Part shown: positions 9,191 to 15,970 of the stretch, one piece after another
Layout of the letters: every line of letters starts with the position of its first letter
Numbering within the stretch: position 1 is the first letter of the stretch
Assembly (NCBI GenBank): GCA_017617035.1
Contig: JAFZWV010000026.1
Location: 1-64,000, forward strand
Length of the DNA stretch: 64,000 nucleotides
Direction of reading: 5' to 3'
DNA from: Bacteroidales bacterium
Lineage (GTDB): Bacteria > Bacteroidota > Bacteroidia > Bacteroidales > UBA932
Notes under the pieces: model-generated
The model's database searches: none
The model's input: only the letters and a program-made list of their open reading frames with translations
What the model was told of the DNA's origin: nothing
Made by a program: the position numbers and the translations under genes

Positions 9191-9343
9191 TTAAAAATCT
9201 CCATTCCAGTTAACTTCAGTGCTAGGGTCATAAGATCCTGCACCGCCCTGGAAGAAATCACTTCCTCCAAGCAATGCGCCCTCGAATCGTACCACGAGGA
9301 CTTCTGTTAAGGGTGAGGTGTAAACCTCTTTTTGTTTGATCAT
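9191..9343 (-). CDS. 50-residue peptide in front of the surface lipoprotein gene
   Basis: A short open frame from the ATG at 9343 to the TAA at 9193-9191. It begins MIKQKEVYTSPLTEVLVVRF, has a Gly-rich middle (LLGGSDFFQGGAGS) and ends EVNWNGDF. There is no signal peptide or membrane segment. Small peptides of this shape (a basic start, then Y-x-x-P-x-x-E-V, then a Gly and acidic tail) often sit directly in front of fimbrillin-like genes in Bacteroidales; their function is unknown to me. The gap of 12 bases to the lipoprotein gene implies one transcript. It was too short for ordinary gene-length cut-offs. Confidence 0.7.
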   Translation of the reverse strand: MIKQKEVYTSPLTEVLVVRFEGALLGGSDFFQGGAGSYDPSTEVNWNGDF

Positions 9344-9367
9344 AATGTATAGAATTTAGTTGTTAAT

Positions 9368-9472
9368 GATTTCTCGACAGGCTCGAAATGACAATGTGGT
9401 ATGGGATTTCTCCACGCGCTGCGCTTTGTCGAAATGACAAGACAGATTCCTTCGCTGCGCTCGGAATGACAA
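9368..9472. repeat. mosaic palindromic repeat cluster 4 (three units)
   Basis: Three units in reverse orientation: GATTTCTCGACAGGCTCGAAATGACA (split here as 9368-9393), a CCACGCGCTGCGCTTTGTCG form at about 9404-9439, and a TTCCTTCGCTGCGCTCGGAA form at about 9444-9472. The rest of the 456-base gene-free stretch 9344-9799 holds a weak inverted repeat (9480-9515) and the promoter at 9685; I see nothing else in it. Confidence 0.8.
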
Positions 9473-9684
9473 CAACTGCGCGTTCCCTTAGCTCCGTCAT
9501 AAGGGAGGGAAACGCAAATGTATGTTGTAGTAGTTCCAACATGTCCACTAACCGAGCCACAAATTTAGCCAATCGACTCGTTCTTTCAAAGACCAGAAGG
9601 TAAATAATGCTAAAATACTTATCAACATCTTATTAACAATCTTGTTTGCTCGCCACGAAATCCTCATTCCTCTGTATTCTGGCC

Positions 9685-9715
9685 TTGTTTTTCCTTGGGT
9701 TTCTTTCTATCTTTG
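9685..9715 (+). promoter_or_regulatory. promoter of the PD-(D/E)XK-like nuclease gene
   Basis: TTG at 9685-9687, exactly 20 bases, then TATCTTTG at 9708-9715, a full match to the Bacteroidota -7 box. Transcription would begin near 9719, which places any start codon upstream of that out of use and favours the ATG at 9800. Confidence 0.6.
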
Positions 9716-9799
9716 TTTTGGCTGGGAATTGATATACTTGCCCCAGGAAGCGCAACGACTCCCTGCCCGCTTCCGAAGGCTATCCTAAATGAAAAACAG

Positions 9800-10300
9800 A
9801 TGAAAAACTTACTAAAGGTTTTAATAGATTATCTTCGGTTTCTATCATACGATTCCAATTGGGAGAGAACTCTTTTCGATAATGTTACCGGAGGATACCT
9901 CGTCACTTCGTTATTACGTATTCAAGAGGCGAATAAAAGCAAGAATAATCTAATGATTTATCTGAAGGAACAGAAGATGTGCCGCAAACTGGTTTCTTTT
10001 GGTTTTCAGATAGAGCATCTATATGAAGTGCCAGGTGTCAGTTCGCCGGACATTGCCGTGAAACGTCATGGTTGTATTGTGAAGATAGGTGGGAGATTGG
10101 CCGAACTCAAACAACTTTCTTCTTCTAACAAAATATACAATGAAGGGAAGAATGCCAAATACAACAAAAAAGCAGATCTCATTATTTTTGAATTCACCAA
10201 GCAATCTTCCGGTATCTTTCGCGAAATAGGCAGACTCACCGGAATCGGTATTCATGGCTACTATTATTATACTGATAGCAAGACGTATTATGCCTTCTGA
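9800..10300 (+). CDS. PD-(D/E)XK-like nuclease domain protein, CdiA/MuF toxin type
   Basis: A 166-residue soluble protein. The centre has the arrangement of a small PD-(D/E)XK nuclease: SPDIAV (Asp84), a strand, then LAELKQLSSSN (Glu102, Lys104), and KNAKYNKKADLIIFEF, a pattern seen in C-terminal toxin domains of contact-dependent inhibition proteins and phage MuF-type head proteins. Here the domain stands almost alone. The frame is open upstream to 9695, and TTG or other starts between 9720 and 9800 would add a Pro-rich stretch; I prefer the ATG at 9800 because the promoter at 9685-9715 must lie upstream. No immunity gene is recognisable beside it. It may be a cassette or the surviving end of a longer toxin gene. 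Confidence 0.5.
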   Translation: MKNLLKVLIDYLRFLSYDSNWERTLFDNVTGGYLVTSLLRIQEANKSKNNLMIYLKEQKMCRKLVSFGFQIEHLYEVPGVSSPDIAVKRHGCIVKIGGRLAELKQLSSSNKIYNEGKNAKYNKKADLIIFEFTKQSSGIFREIGRLTGIGIHGYYYYTDSKTYYAF

Positions 10301-10379
10301 TAATAAATACAACACCCCAGCCGAAACTGGGGTGAGGCCTGGTCCGAGCCGCCCGAGGCGTAACACAGACGATATTCTA
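10301..10379 (-). ncRNA. candidate small RNA with its own promoter and terminator
   Basis: A complete promoter points leftward at 10413-10383 (see that entry), no protein frame with a start follows, and about 45-65 bases later there is a perfect 8-bp hairpin (CACCCCAG, loop TTTCGG, CTGGGGTG; plus 10313-10334). On the minus strand that hairpin is followed by a T-rich stretch, TTGTATTTATT. The predicted transcript is about 78 bases, ends beside the stop of the nuclease gene and may run into its 3' end as an antisense. The terminator half is one copy of the 44-bp direct repeat. Function unknown. Confidence 0.35.
10304..10347. repeat. 44-bp direct repeat, copy 1
   Basis: Matches copy 2 (10441-10484) at 42 of 44 positions, 137 bases apart in the same orientation. 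Each contains the hairpin CACCCCAGCCGAAAC(T/A)GGGGTG followed by AGGCCTGGTCCGA. Read on the minus strand each looks like a terminator preceded by a conserved TCGGACCAGGCCT. Confidence 0.85.
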
Positions 10380-10382
10380 ATG

Positions 10383-10413
10383 CAAATATAATCATTATAA
10401 TGATATGTCCAAA
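10383..10413 (-). promoter_or_regulatory. leftward promoter with a palindromic operator inside the spacer
   Basis: Minus strand TTTG (10413-10410), 19 bases, TATATTTG (10390-10383): a full Bacteroidota promoter. The spacer contains the perfect 14-bp palindrome ATCATTATAATGAT (10391-10404), well placed for a dimeric repressor. It drives the candidate small RNA. Confidence 0.55.
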
Positions 10414-10440
10414 TACTACTAAAAGGTAATTCTATCATAT

Positions 10441-10484
10441 TAAATACAGCACCCCAGCCGAAACAGGGGTGAGGCCTGGTCCGA
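10441..10484. repeat. 44-bp direct repeat, copy 2
   Basis: Second copy (see 10304). On the minus strand it lies just after a short open frame ending LYVPAKKRVIEKMAKRLK at a TGA (plus 10498-10500). That frame has no ATG and probably is the tail of a lost gene. The stretch 10301-10637 thus holds two repeats, the small-RNA promoter, this remnant and the Rpn promoter. Confidence 0.8.
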
Positions 10485-10561
10485 AGTCTTTAAACTCATT
10501 TTAACCGCTTCGCCATCTTCTCAATGACGCGCTTCTTGGCGGGCACGTAAAGGGCTAACTT

Positions 10562-10602
10562 ACTGATTGTCAAGATTTTCGAGTCTTGACAATCAGTTTT
10601 TT
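10562..10602 (+). terminator. 14-bp perfect hairpin with T run, overlapping the Rpn promoter
   Basis: ACTGATTGTCAAGA (10562-10575) and TCTTGACAATCAGT (10584-10597) form a perfect 14-bp stem with an 8-base loop, followed by TTTTT. It has the form of a rightward terminator, but its right arm also supplies the TTG of the next promoter, so it may instead or also be a repressor or attenuation site. Confidence 0.55.
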
Positions 10603-10616
10603 ATGGAGTACCTTTG
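10586..10616 (+). promoter_or_regulatory. promoter of the Rpn-type gene
   Basis: TTG at 10586-10588, 20 bases, TACCTTTG at 10609-10616, an exact -7 box; the ATG follows at 10638. The TTG lies in the right arm of the 14-bp inverted repeat. Confidence 0.7.
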
Positions 10617-10637
10617 TAGGACTTAATATATTGAATT

Positions 10638-11546
10638 ATGAAAACTTCAACAATCAATCAAAGCGGTGCTCTAGGCCGCTATGCAGATGTCCTTCTGGAC
10701 ACCTCATTCAAACGTTCTTTCAAAGAGTATGGTAATGCCAAACGCCTGATGCAATTGTTTCTGGAGGCGCTAATTCCTGAACGAAAGATTAAGAGTTTGG
10801 TGTTTACTTCCGAAGAATCAACGAACCAGAATCCGGATAAAAAGAGTATCCGTGTGGATGTAGAATGTATTGACCAGAACGGAGAACGATTCGTAGTAGA
10901 AGTTCAGCGCGCTGAACAAAGCGACTTCTATGAAAGAGCCGTCTATAATTCGACGTTCACGGTGCAGCGACAATTAGACGCTGGAACTGATTTATTTGGC
11001 TTCCGACCTGTCTATTTTATAGGTATCATGCGTTTTACTCTAAATCCGAATGATGAAAGATACTTGTATAGATACTCCCTGCGTGATGAAGAGACTGGGA
11101 AAGAGATGACAGACAGCCTCCACTACGTCTTTCTCGAAGTGACGAAGTGCAAGGACGATATGAATGCTCCTCTGGTTGAGAAGATTGGTTACGCGCTGAA
11201 CAATATGGTCTCTTTCGAGCAAAGACCATCAGGCCTGGCCGGTGAGTTTTTCGACCTTTTGTTTTCTTCTACTGATTTATCTAAATTTGCCAATGAAGAT
11301 AGGATCAAATACCTTAACGATATGACCACAGAACGCGATATAAGGAACCAGATTAGCTTTGCTCACGACAAAGGGAAAGCTGAAGGGAAAATTGAAGGAA
11401 AAATTGAAGGGAAAATAGAAGGCAGAGAGGAAGGCCGGGCAGAGGGTGTTATGCAAGTAGCAACAAAACTCAAAGCTCAAGGAATTTCCATTGATGTGAT
11501 TTCTAACGCGACCGGTCTATCCGAAGAGCAGATCAACAATCTATAG
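10638..11546 (+). CDS. Rpn-family PD-(D/E)XK nuclease (PDDEXK_2)
   Basis: A 302-residue protein of the Rpn/YhgA-like group (recombination-promoting nuclease, formerly called transposase). The N-terminus has YADVLLDTSFKRSFKEYGN, then IRVDVECIDQNGERFVVEVQRAEQ, which contains the catalytic D...E-x-Q arrangement. The C-terminus has a run of GKIEG units (about residues 246-268) followed by a short helix-turn-helix-like tail (SIDVISNATGLSEEQINNL). In the family such G-x-x-E-G runs link the nuclease to the tail. DNA in the run is a degenerate 12-bp tandem repeat (11373-11444), a place where length can change without a frameshift. It has its own promoter and no partner gene. Confidence 0.85.
   Translation: MKTSTINQSGALGRYADVLLDTSFKRSFKEYGNAKRLMQLFLEALIPERKIKSLVFTSEESTNQNPDKKSIRVDVECIDQNGERFVVEVQRAEQSDFYERAVYNSTFTVQRQLDAGTDLFGFRPVYFIGIMRFTLNPNDERYLYRYSLRDEETGKEMTDSLHYVFLEVTKCKDDMNAPLVEKIGYALNNMVSFEQRPSGLAGEFFDLLFSSTDLSKFANEDRIKYLNDMTTERDIRNQISFAHDKGKAEGKIEGKIEGKIEGREEGRAEGVMQVATKLKAQGISIDVISNATGLSEEQINNL
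11373..11444. repeat. in-frame 12-bp tandem repeat inside the Rpn gene
   Basis: Six degenerate 12-base units beginning GGGAAAGCTGAA, GGGAAAATTGAA, GGAAAAATTGAA, GGGAAAATAGAA. The period of 12 keeps the frame, so slipped-strand changes would only lengthen or shorten the GKIE linker. Confidence 0.8.
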
Positions 11547-11660
11547 ATCTTTTCTTTTTCCGTGTTGCCATAGAAGGGGCCGGAAGGAGCGAAGCGCCAG
11601 ACCCGCGAAGCGGGGCGTCAGCCACGACTGGAGTTCCGCAAGGGCCGGCTGGCCGCGCGG

Positions 11661-11753
11661 AGATTTCTCCACGCGCTTCGCTTGGTCGAAATGACAAGAA
11701 AGGATGCTTGGTCGAGATGACAGACAGATTCCTTCGCTACGCTCGGAATGACA
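11661..11753. repeat. mosaic palindromic repeat cluster 5 with GC-rich neighbour
   Basis: Reverse-oriented units at 11661-11697 (CCACGCGCTTCGCTTGG form), a truncated one at about 11706-11722 and a GGAAT form at 11726-11753. Just before it (11576-11660) is a GC-rich stretch with GGAGCGAAGCGCC and CCCGCGAAGCGGG hairpins, which may be further degenerate relatives. Nothing else is visible between 11547 and the serpin promoter. Confidence 0.75.
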
Positions 11754-11766
11754 AACAATATCCCTT

Positions 11767-11798
11767 TTTGGAACACTCCCCTATTATTCGTACCTTCG
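11767..11798 (+). promoter_or_regulatory. serpin promoter
   Basis: TTTG at 11767-11770, 20 bases, TACCTTCG at 11791-11798 (one mismatch to TAnnTTTG). It lies 24 bases before the serpin ATG at 11823 and rules out the longer open frame that begins at 11748. Confidence 0.6.
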
Positions 11799-11822
11799 TC
11801 GAAGAAAAACATCAACAGCATT

Positions 11823-13055
11823 ATGAAACGCAACATCATAATCCTTGCAGCGGCGGCGCTGGCGCTCTCAGCGGCCGCGTGTACGGACACTCCGGAAGAG
11901 TCCAACGAATACAAGCCCATAGAGCTGACAACGAAGGGTTCGGAATTCGTACAGAAGGGACAGACCTTCACATTCGACTTTATACAGCGCATAACCAATG
12001 AGGCAAAGGGCGATGTCATTATCTCCCCGCTCAGCATGCAGTTCCTGCTGGGAATGCTGCTCGACGGTGCACAGGGCGAGACGGCCGACCAGATTGCCGC
12101 CGTGCTCGGCTACGGCGCCGGCGAGGTGGCTCAGGTCAACGAATACTGCCTGTCCATGCTCAACCAGCTTCCGGAACTCGACCGCAAAACGAAACTCTCC
12201 ATCGCCAACGCTATTTACCTCGACGAAGGCTACAAGCTTAAAGACGAATACATGAGCCAGGTCGGGAAGTACTACAAGGCCGAAGTGGCCAACCTTGACT
12301 TCAGCAATGGCCCTGAGGCCCTCAAGGAAATCAACGGCTGGTGCAAGAAGAACACCAACGGCATGATCGAGAAGATACTCGACGAGGTCAGCCCGGACAT
12401 GCTCGCATATCTGCTCAACGCCCTCTATTTCAAGGGCCAGTGGGCCGAGAAGTTCAGCAAAGATCGCAGCGAGGCTGAAGACTTCAAGGACGAGGCCGGC
12501 AACAAGTCCACGGTCACCATGATGAAGACCGAAAAGGAATTCCCCTACTCGGAGAACGACTATTTCCAGGCAGTCAGACTCCCCTACGGCAATGGCGCAT
12601 ATTCCATGATGGTCCTGCTGCCCAAGGGAAAGTACGGCGTTGCAGACGTAGCCGCATACCTGACCAAGTGCGACTGGGACGAACTGCGCTACGGGATGAG
12701 CAAACGGGAAGTCGACCTCTGGCTCCCCCGCTTCGAGACCAAGTTCAACATCAAGCTCAACGACATACTCAGCGCGATGGGCATGCCCGACGCATTCGAC
12801 GGATCCAAGGCCGACTTTAAGGCCATGTCCAAGGACGCTCTCTGCCTGAGCTTCGTCCAGCAGCACGCAGCCATCAAGGTCAGCGAAGAGGGCACGGAAG
12901 CCGCCGCCGTATCCTCGGCCGGCATGCTCAAGGAAAGCGCCATGCCCATGGACAACGCCATCTTCCACGCCAACCATCCGTTCCTCTACCTGATCACGGA
13001 GAAAAGCACAGGCGTGGTCCTATTCGCAGGACGCTTTGCTAATAAAAAAGAGTAG
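11823..13055 (+). CDS. serpin, lipoprotein (serine-type protease inhibitor)
   Basis: A 410-residue serpin of normal length with a lipobox at Cys20 (SAAAC), so it is membrane-anchored outside the cytoplasm. Near the N-terminus is a serpin helix (FDFIQRITNEAKGDVIISPLSM); the middle carries the breach region LNALYFKGQWAEKF. The reactive-loop hinge is VSEEGTEAAAVSSAG with small residues that allow loop insertion, so inhibition is plausible. The end FLYLITEKSTGVVLFAGRF is the signature serpin C-terminus. Target proteases are unknown; host or competitor proteases are typical guesses for gut bacteria. The start at 11823 is chosen because of the signal peptide and promoter. The stop lies inside a bidirectional terminator. 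Confidence 0.9.
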   Translation: MKRNIIILAAAALALSAAACTDTPEESNEYKPIELTTKGSEFVQKGQTFTFDFIQRITNEAKGDVIISPLSMQFLLGMLLDGAQGETADQIAAVLGYGAGEVAQVNEYCLSMLNQLPELDRKTKLSIANAIYLDEGYKLKDEYMSQVGKYYKAEVANLDFSNGPEALKEINGWCKKNTNGMIEKILDEVSPDMLAYLLNALYFKGQWAEKFSKDRSEAEDFKDEAGNKSTVTMMKTEKEFPYSENDYFQAVRLPYGNGAYSMMVLLPKGKYGVADVAAYLTKCDWDELRYGMSKREVDLWLPRFETKFNIKLNDILSAMGMPDAFDGSKADFKAMSKDALCLSFVQQHAAIKVSEEGTEAAAVSSAGMLKESAMPMDNAIFHANHPFLYLITEKSTGVVLFAGRFANKKE

Positions 13056-13075
13056 CCCGAGAGCTACTCTTTTTT
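13044..13075. terminator. bidirectional terminator between convergent genes
   Basis: AAAAAAGAGTAGC (13044-13056) pairs perfectly with GCTACTCTTTTTT (13063-13075) around a 6-base loop, giving T runs on both strands. It serves the serpin from the left and the serine hydrolase operon from the right, and includes the serpin stop codon. Confidence 0.9.
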
Positions 13076-13076
13076 C

Positions 13077-14414
13077 TTACAGTTCGGCTATTATATCTTT
13101 TAGCAGCCGGTTGAACTCGATCACACGGTCGGGCTTGGGCGAATAGCCCAGAATCACCACTACCAGTCCCTTCGACGGGATGATGTAGATCTGCTGGCCG
13201 TCGTGGCCGTTGCAGGAATACATGTCCTCCGGCACGTCCGGACAGACCTTGCAGCGGTTGAGCCAGAACATGGAACCGTATTGGCCTTCGCTGGCACTGG
13301 CCGGGGCCATGGTGTAGTCTACCCAACCCTCCGGGAGGATGCGCTCGCCGCGCACCACGCCGTCGTCCAGGAACATCTGCCCGAAGGCCGCATAGTCGCG
13401 CGCGGTGACGTAGAGGTAGCTCGAACCCACCGGTGTACCGTTAATGTCCGGCTCGAAGTGGGCGCCGATGATCCCCAGCGGGTGGAAGAGGCGCTCGCGG
13501 ATGTAGCCCAGGAACTCGGCGTCCGAGGCGAACTTGCTGCGCAGGTAGCGCATCACGATATTGGCGCTGCCGCTAGAGTAGTACCAGTAGCTGCCGGGCT
13601 CATGCTCCAGCGGCTTGTTAATCGCGTACAGGCCCATGTCCTTCTCGCGGTGGAGCATCAGGTTCACATCGGACCGGTTGCCATAGTCTTCGTTCCACTC
13701 AAGGCCGCTCTGCATCTGCATGAGGTCGTTGAGAGTGATCTTGCTGCGCTCGTCGTTCTGCCACTCCGGGATGCCGGTAGGGGCATAGATGTCGATGAGG
13801 CCGTCTCCAGCCATGATGCCGGCAAGAGCGTTCGTGAAGCTCTTGGCCATGCTCCAACTCAGCAGCTGGGTGTGGGGCGTGATGCCCTCGCCGTAGCGCT
13901 CGGCTACGATCTTGCCGTCCTTAACGACTACGAACGCGAACGGATGACCGTTGTATTCATGCTCGTCGACGAAGGCCTTAGCGATGGGCTCGAGGCGCTC
14001 TGCGAGCTCCCCTTCGGGGGCAGCATGTGCGCAGTTATGCCTGCACTGAGGGTGCTCTTCGATTTCGAGCGGGTTCTGCTGGGCTCTGAGCTTCTGCTCC
14101 GCCTTGCGGCCTCTGAGGAGGGTCACTCCGTAGCCATCGCGATAGATGGCCTTCGACTTATACCACAGGAAGCGGGAGGTAACGGTTTTGTTCTCCGGAT
14201 CGACTTTGTTCTTGTTGAATTTGATGAACGAGAAGTGCAAGTCGAGCGCTTCCGCGTCGGCCTGAGTTCGTCCAGAGACGAACACCGCCGACGCCAGATT
14301 CTTCGCGGCATAACCCGTGATGATGGGCATCAGGGTATTGAGGTATATGCACCCGCCAAGGATTGCGGCGAGAAGCACTCCACCAGCGATGCCGAGTATC
14401 TTTTTCGCTTTCAT
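13077..14414 (-). CDS. class C beta-lactamase-fold serine hydrolase
   Basis: A 445-residue protein with an N-terminal membrane segment (residues 6-28) and a beta-lactamase/penicillin-binding-fold domain. The SxxK motif is S188-M-A-K191, followed by the usual helix (SFTNALAGIMAGDGLIDIYAP). The Tyr motif is YYSSGS (Y279), and HDGQQIYIIPSKG near the end is the third conserved element. An HPQCRHNCAH stretch (121-130) could bind metal but has no known role. Family members are esterases, peptidases or transacylases; true beta-lactamase activity is not implied. It is the third gene of a leftward operon after the esterase and the 189-residue protein (gap 3 bases). Confidence 0.85.
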   Translation of the reverse strand: MKAKKILGIAGGVLLAAILGGCIYLNTLMPIITGYAAKNLASAVFVSGRTQADAEALDLHFSFIKFNKNKVDPENKTVTSRFLWYKSKAIYRDGYGVTLLRGRKAEQKLRAQQNPLEIEEHPQCRHNCAHAAPEGELAERLEPIAKAFVDEHEYNGHPFAFVVVKDGKIVAERYGEGITPHTQLLSWSMAKSFTNALAGIMAGDGLIDIYAPTGIPEWQNDERSKITLNDLMQMQSGLEWNEDYGNRSDVNLMLHREKDMGLYAINKPLEHEPGSYWYYSSGSANIVMRYLRSKFASDAEFLGYIRERLFHPLGIIGAHFEPDINGTPVGSSYLYVTARDYAAFGQMFLDDGVVRGERILPEGWVDYTMAPASASEGQYGSMFWLNRCKVCPDVPEDMYSCNGHDGQQIYIIPSKGLVVVILGYSPKPDRVIEFNRLLKDIIAEL

Positions 14415-14417
14415 GGC

Positions 14418-14987
14418 TTAGAATGAGATGCTCATTGAAACGCCCGCAACCGGAGCAGTTGAATTGCTGGTCGGAGTGTAGCTCAGATAAGGATCGACGT
14501 TGAACTTGACGGGCTTCTTGCCGGAAGTCATGTCACGGTAATAGAGGTTCTTGACTTTCGCAACCTTCTTTGCGTCGATGCAAGACCAGATTGCTATGCC
14601 AAGTTCAACTACACCGGCGCCAAGCATCAACTTTAAATCTTTTTCTGCCTGCGCCTGATCTTTAAAGGTAAGATTACCGTTTGAGTCGGTGGTAAGATTC
14701 TCTAAAATATTATCGCCAGCAGAGCTTATGACCTGGCTGCAGACAAAGGAACCGCCAAGGAAAATAAGACCTCTGACCGGCTCCTTCATCACGAGCTGTG
14801 AAGAACCGGGAACAAAGAAACCGAATACTCCAGCCCATGGCACGCTGTACGGATCGTCTTCCGACTGGAAGTACTCGTGGTGATTGTAGACGTTCTTCAG
14901 TTCTTTGTACTTTGGTGCTGAAGCATACTGCGCTTTCGCTGTGAACGCTGCCATCAGCAAGGCTGCAATAAGGATCAATTTTTTCAT
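14418..14987 (-). CDS. exported protein of DUF5683-like type, unknown function
   Basis: A 189-residue protein with a cleavable signal peptide (MKKLILIAALLMAAFTAKA-Q). The middle has AGVFGFFVPGSSQLVMKEPVRGLIFLGGSF, which recalls the P-G-x-x-Q plus glycine-rich hydrophobic hairpin of DUF5683 proteins, and a second hydrophobic stretch LMLGAGVVELGIAIW. The C-terminus ends in alternating residues and Phe (SMSISF), as often seen in envelope proteins. I do not know a function. It sits between the esterase (gap 1) and the beta-lactamase-fold hydrolase (gap 3), so the three are one transcript. Confidence 0.6.
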   Translation of the reverse strand: MKKLILIAALLMAAFTAKAQYASAPKYKELKNVYNHHEYFQSEDDPYSVPWAGVFGFFVPGSSQLVMKEPVRGLIFLGGSFVCSQVISSAGDNILENLTTDSNGNLTFKDQAQAEKDLKLMLGAGVVELGIAIWSCIDAKKVAKVKNLYYRDMTSGKKPVKFNVDPYLSYTPTSNSTAPVAGVSMSISF

Positions 14988-14988
14988 G

Positions 14989-15822
14989 TTATTGTGCTTT
15001 AAAGTAATTCTGTTGAGCGTAGAGGAAATGTTCTTCGAAGCGGCGGGCGGCGTCGCGAGCGGCCTTGATGTGCGGGGTGATCACGTCGAAGCCGTGGATC
15101 AGGCCCTCGTAGATGTCGAGCTCGGCCGCGACCCCAGCCGCCCGAAGGTTCTCAATGAAAGTCTTCGTCTCGGCCAGGAAAGGCTCCGCCGTGCAGCAGA
15201 AAGTGTACGCAGGCGGTAGGTCGCGATAATCGGTCTCACGCGCCGGAGCGGCGTACTTCGAGACATCGTCTGTCCCATACGCATCGCGCAGGTACAACTT
15301 CCAGGCTATATGATTCTGAACCGTATTCCAGCCGGGGCTGAAATTGCGCGCACTTGTTTCCGTATCACGGTCATCCAGCATCGGATACAACGGGAACTGC
15401 GCGGCTATTTTTACGGAATTGCGATCGCGTGCTGCCATACATAGCGCAGCACACAATCCCCCGCCGGCACTCTCTCCACCCACGAATATCTGATCGGACC
15501 TTACGCCAAATTCCTCGGCATGCTCGGCCACGTAGACCAGCGCCTCATAGCAATCCTCGAAGGCTGCCGGGAACGGGGCCTCAATCGATAGTCTGTATCC
15601 GGGCGAAATCACTACCGTCCCATACTTGTTTACGCATGCCCTCGGGCGGCCTATGTACTTCGGAAGCGAGGCCATGCCTTCGCGATATCCTCCGCCATGG
15701 ACCCAGAACAGCGCCGTACGGTCCTTACGCCCGTATCCCGGCTGCCCCTCGCCCGGCTCCAGCACCACGAGTTTCTCCCGATGCCCATCCGCGCAGGTTA
15801 TGAATTTATTCGATGAAATCAT
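14989..15822 (-). CDS. alpha/beta hydrolase, hormone-sensitive lipase type esterase
   Basis: A 277-residue cytoplasmic esterase. The oxyanion motif HGGGY is at 42-46 and the nucleophile motif GGESAGGG places Ser at 118. The acid and His fall in the C-terminal segment ending LIHGFDVITP. No signal peptide is present. Substrates of this family are short acyl esters, often of sugars or xenobiotics; which one cannot be read from the sequence. First gene of a three-gene operon that ends at the terminator 13044-13075. Its -7 box lies inside a palindrome (15825-15840), suggesting repression. Confidence 0.85.
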   Translation of the reverse strand: MISSNKFITCADGHREKLVVLEPGEGQPGYGRKDRTALFWVHGGGYREGMASLPKYIGRPRACVNKYGTVVISPGYRLSIEAPFPAAFEDCYEALVYVAEHAEEFGVRSDQIFVGGESAGGGLCAALCMAARDRNSVKIAAQFPLYPMLDDRDTETSARNFSPGWNTVQNHIAWKLYLRDAYGTDDVSKYAAPARETDYRDLPPAYTFCCTAEPFLAETKTFIENLRAAGVAAELDIYEGLIHGFDVITPHIKAARDAARRFEEHFLYAQQNYFKAQ

Positions 15823-15824
15823 AT

Positions 15825-15840
15825 TAGTACAAATGTACTA
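15825..15840 (-). promoter_or_regulatory. -7 box embedded in a palindromic operator, esterase operon
   Basis: TAGTACA, two bases, TGTACTA form a 16-base palindrome. On the minus strand it contains TACATTTG (15837-15830), a match to the -7 consensus, 8 bases before the esterase ATG. A -33 element is not clear. Binding of a dimeric repressor here would block the promoter directly. Confidence 0.5.
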
Positions 15841-15856
15841 AAAAAATTGATAACGG

Positions 15857-15970
15857 CATGGGGTCTGAGGGGTGTATCCCATAGTCCATGGGGTCCTGCA
15901 TAGTATAGGGTCGTGCCTGGCACAGGGTCGTGACTTGCCCAGGTCGTGCCTTGCGCAGGGCCGTGAAATG
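15857..15970. repeat. degenerate 16-17-bp tandem repeat
   Basis: Two CCATGGGGTC or CATGGGGTC units (15857-15897) are followed by about four units of the form GGGTCGTGCCTGGCACA at 15908, 15925, 15942 and 15958. No open frame with a start crosses it. It fills most of the gap between the esterase and the inverted-repeat element. Confidence 0.7.

Noticed and set aside
9695..9799. Upstream extension of the nuclease gene
   Set aside because: The promoter at 9685-9715 lies within it, and the added sequence has no homologous look; kept only as a possibility with a TTG start.
10311..10347. 44-bp repeat as a third copy of the long hairpin element
   Set aside because: It shares only CCTGGTCCG with the core; the inner hairpin and GCGACCCT parts are missing.
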